This document shows positions 52,489 through 62,193 of a DNA stretch of 64,000 nt, piece by piece. A program made the position numbers and the translations under genes. Under the pieces are notes generated by a model. That model was not told the origin of the DNA. It made no database searches and was given only the letters and a program-made list of their open reading frames with translations. The stretch's first letter is position 1. Each line of letters starts with the position of its first letter. Source of the stretch: Tetraselmis striata (Eukaryota; Chlorophyta; Chlorodendrophyceae; Chlorodendrales; Chlorodendraceae); the NCBI GenBank assembly GCA_006384855.1, contig VCJN01002489.1, forward strand, positions 1 to 64,000, in the 5' to 3' direction.

Positions 52489-54570
52489 TTAGTACGATGT
52501 ATAGCTGCGATCATCGCATGCGTGCCACATTTGTAACGCGTACGCAGGCGAACGCGCGCAGCGGTCGCCATGCGGAAAGGAAACCCAAACTACCGGTGGT
52601 AACCATTTCAAAGGGGAGGGATATGTGCGGGTTGCCGAGCAATATTTTGGGGCACGACGCAAGAGGGCTCCGGCCGGCTCAAGGGGCAGACGAGGGGCGG
52701 TTAAAACCCCGGGGCCGGACACCGGGCCCGAAAGGGGAGCCGGAAGTCGACCACATGCCACTTGGGAGTACCGACGCCGGCGCGCACACCGAGGCGGCCC
52801 GGCGCGAAGAGGTCCGGGGGGGGGGGGGGGGGGGGGGGGGAGGGAGACAACTACCTCGGATGCCATTCCCAAGTGGACCTGGTGCCAGCCGCGGTCGGGC
52901 CAGTAGGGCACGATGACGGTGGCCGCCGTGCTGGAGGTGTGGAGTTTGATGACGTGGTTTTCAATGAGGCCCCATGGGCGTTGCACCTGTTGTGCTCACG
53001 ACACCATGCGCCATCGGAGAGGCTTAGGCTGTCGGTAGCCTCATTGCAAGGGTCACGCCAGCGGGAAATGTAGCGCGTGAGCCTCGCGTTCTCCATGGTA
53101 ACGAATCGGTCGATGGTGTGATGCCCCCAGATGTTGTCAAGGTGGTTGAAGTGGCGTAGGTTGAACGCCCAGTCTTCGTAGTCAATTTCGCGGCTGAGGC
53201 GGTCAGCCCCACATATGTTCGACGTGGTCTTGATGGTGCGCGCGCGGATGGAGATGTCGTTGGAGTCAAGGATGAACCACAGTTGTCGCAGCTCCATCAT
53301 GAGCATAGGGGAGCGGGAGGTGAGGTTGGCGAAAACGTAGACCACCACCATGTTGTCCTCGTGAAGCAACACCGATCGACCTCGCACGAACGTAAGCACG
53401 GCGTACCGGACAGCCTTGAGCTCCTTGTAGGTGATGTGCAGCTTGCGGTTGCAGTCGTACCATAACCCGCGCGCCTCTGTGTCTCGTTGAGGATGACGGC
53501 GGCCCACCCGTGGCCGGAGCTGCCGACATGCATGTAGGCCGTCTCCACGGGTTTGTAGATACAACGGCTGTTGCTGTGGTTGGACCGCCAGCCACCACTC
53601 GAGGTCGCGTCGGAGCTGGCGCGTAATCTTGACGAGCCCGCTCCACGAATCATTCGCACGGAGCACGTCGTGCAGCTCGCGCAAGTAGAACCCCGCCGGG
53701 TTGATGGCGAGAAATAGGAATTGGGCACGTCCTCCCTGGGACGCGACCTCTCGCACAAGCAGCCATCGCATGTCTCGCTTAGCCCGGCGGATGAGGCCGA
53801 GGGCTGTAGCAGCGAGTGGATCGAGCTTTCGAGCGGGAGCTCGAATCGTACCGCTCCGCCGTGAGTCGATCTCCATACCGGGGTACTCCAACCGTTGCAC
53901 CAGCTTCCATTGGCCCTTGTCGGGTTGTCGGCCGAGCAAGGACGTGAGGCGGTCGTGCACAGCGTAGGCTTGCGTCCGGCTGGACGCAAAGAACATGAAG
54001 TCGTCCATGTAGGGAAGCATGCAGCGCCCACGGAAATGGATGCGCAGCGCTTGACGTCGCCCCATGTTGAGCTTGGTGCGACGCACTATAAACCTTGGGA
54101 GGTCACTGCGAAGTCGGGCGTCGGAGATGGCGGTCGAACGCCGCAGTGAGCGAGCAGAAGTAGTAGGGGCTCGGGCTTCACCACATGGGGAGCCCCGCCA
54201 GCCGGTGGAACTTGCCTCGGTAGTTGACGGTAAAATAGTACTGGTCTTCGGGAACGATGCCGACTGCGTAGAAGCCGTCCTATAGATCCGAGAGCATATG
54301 TAGTCGCCTGGCCGAGCCAGGTGACGCAGTCGCGTGAGAGTCTCGAAACTCAGGTATCGCTCCTCTCAGTACCGGATGAGGGGTCGTAGGTCGATGATGA
54401 GCCGATATTTGTTGACGGCCGGCTTATATACGAGGAACAACCGAGAAACCCATCAGGAGCAATGGCCCTCCTCCCACGCTCCACCAGCCAGAAAGCGAGC
54501 CAGCTCGCCGTCCATGAAGCGTAATTGGTCGGGAATCGCGTTGTTATACTCCATTTCCCTTTGGCCATAA
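52489..54570 (-). pseudogene. DIRS-like retroelement 3: RT/RNase H, cut by Gypsy LTR
   Basis: A third DIRS-type copy, minus strand. From right to left: a relic of the RT N-terminus (RFMDGELARFL-like, 54553 down) with several stops, the catalytic YMDD at 54011-54000, AGFYLRELHDVLRANDSWSG, an RNase H with KELKAV and HEDNMVVV, and a C-terminal part ADRLSREIDYEDWAFNL to about 52851. The 411-codon frame 54086-52851 is the best preserved. Homology to the other DIRS copies stops within a few bases of 54570, where the Gypsy LTR begins. No recombinase is visible. A poly-G run at 52818-52839 lies near the downstream end. Confidence 0.75.
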
Positions 54571-54953
54571 TGTTCTGCTATACTAGCAGGTATAACTCCC
54601 CGCAAAGGTAGTACTCCTACGCATCCGCGGAGTCGCTGTATATATTAGTATTGCGGGTATAAATACTAGTAGTATAATGCCGAAGACTGTTCTGGAATTC
54701 TCTAGAGTTCTCTGACTCAAGCCTTACGTGGCTACCACAGCACGGGTATCCCATGACACCCGGCTAACATAGCACAGGTATGACTATGACCTCGGCGGGT
54801 ATAAATACCGCCTCGGACAAGTTTACTAGGTAGAATTCAGAGACAGACTATAATCCAGGAACCCCTGTAACCAGAAGAGATTGGCCATACTTTCTAAATC
54901 CTTCCGCTGCATCCTAAAGGGCCTAAAGAACAGGCTTAAGCTAGAGCCTAACA
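54571..54953 (+). repeat. Gypsy 5' LTR (inferred)
   Basis: Starts TGTTCTGC exactly where the DIRS-like RT homology ends and finishes ...CCTAACA two bases before the primer-binding site, about 383 bp. The sequence GCGGGTATAAATAC occurs twice (TATAAATA at 54658-54665 and 54800-54807), so two TATA boxes are likely. The 3' LTR is outside the window, so the ends are inferred. Confidence 0.65.
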
Positions 54954-54955
54954 CT

Positions 54956-54967
54956 TGGTTTCGGAGC
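54956..54967 (+). other. Gypsy primer-binding site
   Basis: TGGTTTCGGAGC matches 10 of 12 bases of TGGTATCAGAGC, the complement of the 3' end of plant-type initiator tRNA-Met. Confidence 0.6.
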
Positions 54968-54992
54968 TTATAAAGCGGTAAGCGACGTAAAG

Positions 54993-56130
54993 ATGGCTAC
55001 ACCAGGAGAGACGCCACCTGAGGACAGCGGAAGCTTTCCGGTAGCGGCCACTGCCGGCGAAGCACAGCCGATTCCGCTCGAAGGAGGTCAAGAGGGCACG
55101 CAACCGACCCTCGCAAACATGATGAGCATGCTTCAACGACTAGCCGACCGAGTCGAGACTATATCGACGGAGCAAGCGAAGATGCAAGAAGTAGCGCAAG
55201 CTACAACGGCGGCAACGGCGGAGATTCGCCGCTTGGACGAGTACGTGCGACAAGGCTGTAGTCATTTCGACGACCGAGTGAACCGGAGCCGAGTTGTTGA
55301 GCAGCAGATGCGAGACCAGCTTCGTTCTGCTCGGACCGAGCGATGTGAAACCAGCGAAGATAAAGAAGCTATCGACTACGAATATCGACGAGTTACGGAA
55401 CTGGTTTCGTCATGCACGAGGCCACCTGAAATATCACAACGTAAACCCGGAGGAACCTCGTAGCGTGTACTGGGCATCTGGCTATTTTCACGGACATGTA
55501 TCCAAGTGGTGGTACGCGCAAGTGGCGAGTACGCACGACGAAATTGGCGGCGGTTTTACCGGTATTACGCACATGGAGGCGGCACTAATCACCGAATTCT
55601 GTGGACGTACACCGGCGAAGCAAGCTCGTATCAATCTGGATCGCGCGACACAACGGACTACAGTACAAAAGTACGCGAATTATTTCCGCGAGCAACTACT
55701 GGAGTTACCCCATCGTCACGAGGAAGATAATGTACATGACTTCCAGCGCGGACTGAAACCCCACATTCGAAAGGAAGTTGCCCTGAAACACCCTAGGACC
55801 ATGGCAGAAGCTGTACAGGCAGCCCTGGCTGTTGAAGCTGCGGAGCGGGAGATAGATGTACACCGCAAGATCCGTCGCGGGCGCCTAACCATTAAGGACG
55901 ACGATGGCGACGACGACGAGCCGTACTACATCAGTGCTGAGGGTGAGGCTACAGAACAAGAAGACGACCTGTTGATGGCGCGGCGATTGACCGAGGAGGA
56001 GTTTGAGAGATTTAAGAAGGAGGGACGCTGCTTTATCTGCAGGGCGAAAGGTCATGTTGCGTCCGCGTGCCCGAGTAAGAAGAAGAAGATTTCTGATTAT
56101 CGACCCATAAAGACCCGGCCGGGAAACTAA
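54993..56130 (+). pseudogene. gag: Gypsy Gag, one frameshift
   Basis: Starts MATPGETPPEDSGSFPVAA at 54993. A coiled-coil-like N-terminal region (MLQRLADRVETISTEQAKMQ) leads into a frame change between about 55330 and 55380. The second frame carries the Ty3-type Gag core (ELRNWFRHARGHLKYHN, FHGHVSKWWYAQ, VQKYANYFREQLLELP, DDFQRGLKPHIRKEV-like) and ends with the zinc knuckle CFICRAKGHVASAC (C-x2-C-x4-H-x4-C). The stop is at 56128-56130. Confidence 0.8.
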
Positions 56131-56156
56131 GACGCGAGTCGGCGGCGCGCGGCGCG

Positions 56157-57299
56157 CGACAGGGTGAAGGACTGTCCCCTAAAACGGCTCGCGAGACTAC
56201 AGAAGTACAGCCCTCGTATCCTCGAACGACACTGAGGCGTGATTTCCTCCACAAGGATTTCAGCGACTAGATGGTACATCGCGAATTATTTCACGAGTAC
56301 ACGAAGAAATACGGACCCTGCGACCTGGACGGAGCTTGCGATAATGACGGCCTGAATTCTCAAGTTCCTGGTAGTTCTTGCTGTCCGACGCGCCCATTTC
56401 TGGAACAAGATCTCGGAGAATATCGGCGTATTTGGCTAAATGCCCCGTATGACCGAATTGAAGAATTTCTGGGTCACTGCCTTCGGCAGAAGTGATTGCA
56501 TCCGCATCTACGAGCAATTATTGTGGTCCCAAAATGGTCGCGTAAGCCGTGGCTTCGACTACTTAGAAATTTTCGTCTGGTGGATGAGTTGCCAGCGGAG
56601 AATTCTGTGTTTACGTGTCCAACGAACGATGGCATAGAAGGTGCGAGACAAGATGTTGGCCCCACTCGATGGACGACACAGATCTACGCTGACGATGGCG
56701 CCGGCGTACGGTTTCTACCGCAGCACTTGAGAACCCCACCGAAGCCTGAGTGGACGCACTCGAAGGTTCTAGTCACCGATGGCAGACGAGTGCTTCTGAC
56801 TGTAGAAGACAGCGGACTGATTTGGTTTCCAGAAGGCAAGCGCGGCGACACGGACGCGACGCCGGAGACAACAGCAGTACGACGATTACTCGAGCAAACT
56901 GGGTACCGGGTACAGGAGAGCAATCTACGGTACCTCGGCACTCAGCGGACGGGAGACAACCGGTGTCATGTATACCTGTATCGCGTTCGTCGTAATACTG
57001 TACCTACGAAGACCCCTTTGAACCGTGCACTATGGACAACCTGGAAGAAATTATTGGAGGCACGAAGTACGGGTTATCCGGAGACGGAGACAGTACGCTA
57101 CCCACTACGGTACGAAAGCTTCGGCGAACAAATTGATGAATATGTCAACCGTAACGTCCGACTACCTGGCGAAGACTCCACATCGCGTTTGTGCAACGTA
57201 TCTTCACCGAGTGGTACCCGACTACTGACCGTTACTGGCGAATTGCGAGGACGACACTGTAAAATACTGGTGGACTCTGGTGCCACCGAAAATTTTGTC
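56157..57299 (+). pseudogene. pol: Gypsy Pol part 1: Dam-like MTase, Nudix-like, protease
   Basis: One frame broken by TAG (56268-56270) and TGA (56493-56495). Residues after 56271, FHEYTKKYGPCDLDGACDND then RRIWLNAPYDRIEEFL and AIIVVPKWSRKPW, match the layout of phage/retroelement Dam-type N6-adenine methyltransferases (LD-x-AxD-x-N, N-P-P-Y, then a VP...W strand). The catalytic tetrad reads NAPY (56439-56450) instead of N/D-PPY. Next comes a Nudix-like region, LIWFPEGKRGDTDA...TTAVRRLLEQTGY (56835-56906), with the REUXEE core degraded to RRLLEQ. Then the protease, ILVDSGATENFV (57264-57299), after which the YR element interrupts. The methyltransferase and Nudix names rest on motifs only. 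Confidence 0.65.
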
Positions 57300-57548
57300 G
57301 TTGTTAAGTACTTAAATGAGTTTAGTCAGACGACGGACCGAGTTGTGCGGTCAAACGACTACCACCCGGAAAATATAGCACAGTAGCTTGTCATCGGCTC
57401 TGTCTAGAATCTTTCAGTATGGGACAGTGAGCAGCGGACTCGCGACCGCACCAGCTCCCGACTTGTTTCCCTGCCTGCCTGCAGCTGCTACTTAGCCAAC
57501 TGTCTAGACCATAGCGCTCATCCCTCTTGTTGTTGTGCTTCACGCACC
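57298..57548 (+). repeat. Split direct repeat A1
   Basis: TCGTTGTTAAGTACTTAA... to ...GCTTCACGCACC; matches 61853-62103 along its full length with scattered substitutions. Confidence 0.9.
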
Positions 57549-57636
57549 AGCAATCGCGCGGCACCTGTTGCCGCGAGGGGAAGCGATCCTTGTCGATATT
57601 ATCCGCCTGCGCTAGCACGACGCCCTGCGCACGGCA

Positions 57637-58595
57637 TTGTCAGGGTACAGTATGCCTGACAACTCCGGTGACGCCCCTAGCGGCCTAGCCGAAGACCGCC
57701 TCGCCGCGCTGGAGGCCGGTTTCGCGGGGCTTACGGAGCTTCAGGAAGCCCTACGAAGTGACCTTCAGCGGCCTAGTGGTTCTACTCCTACCGAGCCCCG
57801 CGCGCCCGCTAGTAGCGCTGCCGCGGCGAGCTCCCAGCACGACGCACCGGCTCGCGCAGAGCAGGTTTCCGTGCCCGAGCCCCAGCGCGGTGGCCCTAGT
57901 GCCGCTGCCCCTTCCTTAGTCTGGGAGGAGTGGGCTCATTTAATTGGCCCCGGCTTTTCCATCCAGCCCAGTCCCGGCCTCTCTCCGATTCCCCAGCTGT
58001 ACGACATCTCATCTGACGAGACGCAACGCCAGCTCATCGCGCGTCGGCACTGGGCCACTTTGCATCAGTACCGCTCTGTACTGCTTTGGCTTCTACGATG
58101 CGGTGGCCCACGCGGCTCTCTGCGAGGCGCTCGCGTCGATTAAGAGAGCGGCAAGCGCGGCGCAGCCCCTTGGTGAGGAGGACCTTCGTCTCCTTGAAGC
58201 GGGCGTGGCGGCCTACGACGCCTCAAATAAACACCGGCGCGACTACCTGGCGTTTATCCGCCTCAACGTCGAACGATGCGGATGCGCGGACCAAGACAGT
58301 CGCACAGGTGGTTCGCCGCAGCCTCCTCAAGCCCGATTTCGCGGACTATGGTTCGGAAGCAGTGGCGCAGCTCAGCGACGAGCTTTTGCGCCGCGAGGCC
58401 GAGTACAGCGTCACGGCGGCGGCAAAGGCAGCCGTACAACAACGCTTCGGCGTGGGACCAGACCCCAACGAGGAGGAGGACAACGACGACGAGCCACCAT
58501 CCAGAGCGCGACGGCGCCGGCCCTCCGGACGCCGCCCACGCCCAGACTTCCGCCCCACAGCCGACGACGCCGACAAGGGCAAGGGCAAGGCCTGA
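57637..58595 (+). pseudogene. YR element Gag-like protein, frameshifted
   Basis: Starts MSGYSMPDNSGDAPSGLAED (57637 or the internal Met at 57652). The N-terminus is Ala/Pro/Ser-rich, then WEEWAHLIGPGFSIQPSPG. The frame changes near 58060-58080 (SVLYCFGFYDAVAHAALCEA) and again near 58270, ending in a charged tail rich in Asp/Glu and Arg (EEEDNDDEPPSRARRRRPSG) with the stop at 58593-58595. The position and composition fit the Gag of YR retroelements; no zinc knuckle is present. Confidence 0.55.
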
Positions 58596-60363
58596 CGGTG
58601 CGGCCCGCCGTTCCGCTTCGTTACCACGCCCCTCCACGTTTCTGCGCCATCGCGTGCGGCAAATCGGAGCGAGCGGGCGCGTGCTCCGGTGGGTTCGCGA
58701 GGGAGTGCCGCTACCTTTCTCTGGCGCGGCGCCCACGCCTTTCCACCGGGGCGTCTCTCTACATATACAACGCTACGCCTCAGCAGCTCGAGTGGTGGGA
58801 GCGGGAGAGCCAGCGACTAGTAACAGTCGGCGCGCTAGAACCTGGCGTGCGCGAGCACTACGTGTCGCGAGTCTTCCTAGTACCAAAGCCGGGCTGCAAC
58901 CAGTGGCGCCTTGTAATAGACCTGCGCCATTTGAACTCTTACTGCGCGGTCTATTCCATGCGATTCGAAACTCTGCGTCGCCTGCGGTACCTGGCGAAAC
59001 GCGGCGACTGGGCGTTTTCCTTCGACCTGCAGGACGGCTACTACGCCCTGGGCTTGCGTGAGGACGTCCGCGACTTCTTTACAATCAACGTACGTGGAAC
59101 CCTGTGGCGCTTCGCGGCCCTCCCCATGGGTTGGTCGCTGAGCCCTTACTACTTCTGCACTCTGATGGCGGTCATGGTGCGCTACCTGCGTCAACCAGAC
59201 TTCGCGACCTACAGCAGCTACGGCCGGCCCTTCCGTCGACGCTTGCGTCGCCGGAAGGCGCGCGGCGTTTGCCTCCTACCGTTCATCGACGGCTTCCTGT
59301 TTCTGGCACCTTCGCGCCAGCTGGCTCTACGCCTACGGGCCGAGGTCGAGCGAGTTTGGGGGCGCCTGGGCCTGGCCAAGCACCCCACCAAGGCGCACCC
59401 CGAGCTCACCAAGCAGCTGCATCACTTAGGCATGGACTTGGACCTGGTCACTATGCAGTTCCGCGCCCCAGCGGCGAAACTGCGTCGGCTCTCCAACCTG
59501 GACCGCGACCTCCTGTGCATCGCTGCGCGCCGCCGCCGCCACGCGCCGGCCAAACTCCTTGCGTCTCTCGCCGGGCAGGGCCAGTTCCTCTACCTCGCGA
59601 TGCCTCCGGCGCGTTTCTACCTCCGCGAGGCGCACACCGTCCTGGGCCGATGCTCCTCTCCGAGCGGCAAGGTCGTTCTGACGCGTCAGCTCATTCGCGA
59701 TTTGGAGTGGTGGCGCGATGTTCCCACGCGCCACAACGGCGCACCGATTCTGCGCCCGGTGGAGACAGCCTATCTGCACACGGACTCCATCCAGTACGGC
59801 AGGGGTGCGGTACTGTGCGAAACTACGGAGGCACGCGGATATTGGTACGAGGAGGATCGTCGACGTCATATATATAACGTACAAGGAGCTCAAAGCGGTA
59901 CGTCTCGCCATACATTCATTTTTGCCACGTCTGATGGGGCGCCGCGTACTTTTGTACGAGGACAATCATGCGGTGGTGCATATCTTGTCCAATTTGACTA
60001 CTCGGTCACCGGTACTTATGGCGGAACTTCGCAAGCTATGGTATTTGCTGGATGTACACGATATTCGTTTACGAGTACGGTACATTCGGTCTGCGGCGAA
60101 CGCATGGGCGGACAAGCTTTCGCGCGAGAAGAATTTTTCCGATTGGATGATCAATCCTCGTATATTCCGGTACGTCGATCGCATCTGGGGGACCGCATAC
60201 GGTCGACCGATTCGCAACTATGGAGAACGCTTTGTTACCTCGGTACAACTCCCTGGGGACGGTCCCAGGTACCGAGGCGGTGGACTCCTTGGCCCAGTCG
60301 GACGCCACGTGGCGCGCCAAAGTGAACTAGTGCAATCCCCCCTGGCAGCTGCTGGACGATCTG
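58596..60363 (+). pseudogene. YR element RT/RNase H, catalytic Asp lost
   Basis: RT of DIRS type: FHRGVSL, EHYVSRVFLVPKPGCNQWRL, VIDLRHLNSYC, FDLQDGYYALGL, LPMGWSLSPYYFC. The active site reads FIDG (59282-59293) where both other DIRS-type copies in the window have YMDD, so the second catalytic aspartate is missing. The thumb/connection has PARFYLREAHTVLG. RNase H begins with LHTDSIQYG, and after a frameshift near 59868 continues with TYKELKAVRLAI, YEDNHAVVHI and AWADKLSREKNF in another frame to about 60320. Not functional as read. Confidence 0.85.
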
Positions 60364-61787
60364 GTGCTAAAGCTGCAGAAATCGGGCGCCGCGGCGACCG
60401 TGGTCGCCCCGGCTTGGCACGGCCGCCCTTGGCTCCAGCAGCTACACGAGATGGCTACCGATCGAGGTACTGCACTACCCTCCTTCCCGCGATCTGTTCT
60501 TTCCCGGGCTGCTCGGGCGCCGCGCGGGCGTCGGGCCGCCGCCCTGGAGCGTGATGCTCTTCCGCCTTCCCTTCCGTCCTTCTTCTACCGGTCGCGACGC
60601 GCCGGTTACGGGGCGTTAAGTACTGCTGCTGCTACCTTGGACGTTTCCGCGGACGCTTTTCAGATCTCCCGTACAGATGCTCACAGCAGACAACACCGCC
60701 CGGCTGTACGGTACGGGTTGAAATCGAACGTACCGTCTGCACCATGGGCAGCGATTATGCGACCTGGGCTACTGCGGTTACTCGGCGACGACGAGGTTGG
60801 GCGCCGTGCCGCGAATTTCTTGATGTCTTCGCGCGCGGAACGTACCGTGCAGTCTTACGGATCTGAATTCAACCTATTCTGCGAGTTCTGCTCGCAAAAT
60901 GGGAGACTGCCGGACACGGCGGATCCGCCGCTCATCGTTCGGTACATCTCTTGGGTTGCGGCACGTGGCCGCAACAAGGCTGGTGCCTTTGGACCCTACC
61001 TTTCAGCGATCAACGCCTTTTTCACCGATAATTTCAAGGAGCCGCCGGCGCTTGGGCCTTTCGTCAACCAGGCGATGCGCGGTTGGGAGCTGGCTCAGCA
61101 GGTGCTGGACGCCCCGGACTACCGGGTGCCTTTGCCTGCGGACGTCGCCCTCGCCTGTGTTCGGCGTGCGCAGCGGCTGGTTTCTCACAGGTCCATCGCG
61201 TGCGACTTGCCCACATTCCGTGCCCTGCTCGTTACCGCGGGCAATTTCCTTTATTGTCAGCGCGCGGGTACTAGTACGGGGTGCGGCGTGCGCGATTTGG
61301 CGGTTGATTCCCGCAGCATTACGCTGTACCGTCGAGCCTTAAGGGCAAGCCTTCCGGGGCGCCTCGTCCGGTGCTGCAAATTTCCCGCAAGGCGCACCCC
61401 GAAATCGCGGAGCTTTTGGAGTTCTTCGTCAACTGCCGCGATCACGTGCTGCCCGGTGCTACTCGGTTTTGGCAGCTCCCTGCTGACGATCCCGGCACGT
61501 GGACCGCGGCTACTGTCTCCGAATGGGTAACTGCCGCTGCCTTGGTTGTTGACGCTACCCCGCCTGCTGGTTTCTGCTGGTCGTCGCACAGCCTTCGCAG
61601 TGGCGGGGCGTCCGCGGCCTCGGCCACGGGCGTCCCTATGCCTACGATTCGCTGGCTTGGCGGCTGGAAAGTGGGCAGCGGCGAGATCCTCAATTACATC
61701 GTGCCAGGCATCCTGCACTCCGCTGGGGCCCGCTACTTCTTCGGCTCCCTGGCACCGCAGCGTTCCGCTGCAAATCTTTCACAGTGA
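60364..61787 (+). pseudogene. YR element tyrosine recombinase
   Basis: Tyrosine recombinase (phage-integrase fold) that would insert the circular cDNA. The N-terminal arm-binding region includes FLMSSRAERTVQSYGSEFNL and IVRYISWVAARGRNKAGAFG. The first catalytic arginine is in GCGVRDLAVDS (~61281-61313). A frameshift at about 61335-61345 separates it from the second half, where H-x-x-R is in SSHSLRSGGASAAS (~61585-61625), the W/H position in RWLGGWKVG, and the nucleophile tyrosine probably in ILNYIVPG (61690-61710). The catalytic set R, H, R, Y is complete apart from the frameshift. Confidence 0.85.
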
Positions 61788-61826
61788 CTGGTTTTCACCG
61801 GTAACTGTGGCCTTCCGGGTTTGCCC

Positions 61827-61852
61827 GGCAACGTGACTCGCACTCTTTCTAA
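61827..61852 (+). repeat. Split direct repeat B1
   Basis: GGCAACGTGACTCGCACTCT then TTCTAA; matches B2 at 62166-62191 except T/G at the 21st base. Confidence 0.85.
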
Positions 61853-62103
61853 TCGTTGTTAAGTACTTAACTGAGTCTAGTCAGACGACGGACCGAGTTG
61901 TGCGGTCAAACGACTACCACCTCGAAAATATAGCACAGTAGCCAGTCATCGGCTCTGTCTAGAATCTTCCAGGATGGGACAGTGAGCAGCGGACTCGCGA
62001 CCGCACCAGCTCCCGACCTGTTTCCCTGCCTGCCTGCAGCTACTACTTAGCCAACTGTCTAGACCATAGCGCTCATCCCTTTTGCTGTTGCGCTTCACGC
62101 ACC
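61853..62103 (+). repeat. Split direct repeat A2
   Basis: Internal copy of A1 (57298-57548), directly after B1. Confidence 0.9.
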
Positions 62104-62165
62104 CACCCGTCCCACCCATCTTGTTTGGTGTGGCGAGGGGCTTGTAAGACAAGACACTCGCTTCT

Positions 62166-62191
62166 GGCAACGTGACTCGCACTCTGTCTAA
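62166..62191 (+). repeat. Split direct repeat B2, right end of YR element
   Basis: Second copy of B1; the element ends within two bases (62193) and Gypsy protease coding resumes with STEWVQLHQ at 62194. Confidence 0.85.
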
Positions 62192-62193
62192 CG

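Larger units (their letters stand above)
57300..62193 (+). mobile_element. Ngaro/DIRS-type YR retroelement with split direct repeats
   Basis: 4.89-kb element inserted in the Gypsy protease gene. Repeats: A1 57298-57548, A2 61853-62103 (251 bp each, about 94 percent identical by eye); B1 61827-61852, B2 62166-62191 (GGCAACGTGACTCGCACTCT...). The order A1 - genes - B1 - A2 - B2 is the split direct repeat layout of Ngaro/Kangaroo-type elements. There is no target duplication, as expected for tyrosine-recombinase integration, and removing exactly 57300-62193 leaves the protease frame continuous. Genes: Gag-like, RT/RNase H, tyrosine recombinase, all with frameshifts. Confidence 0.88.
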
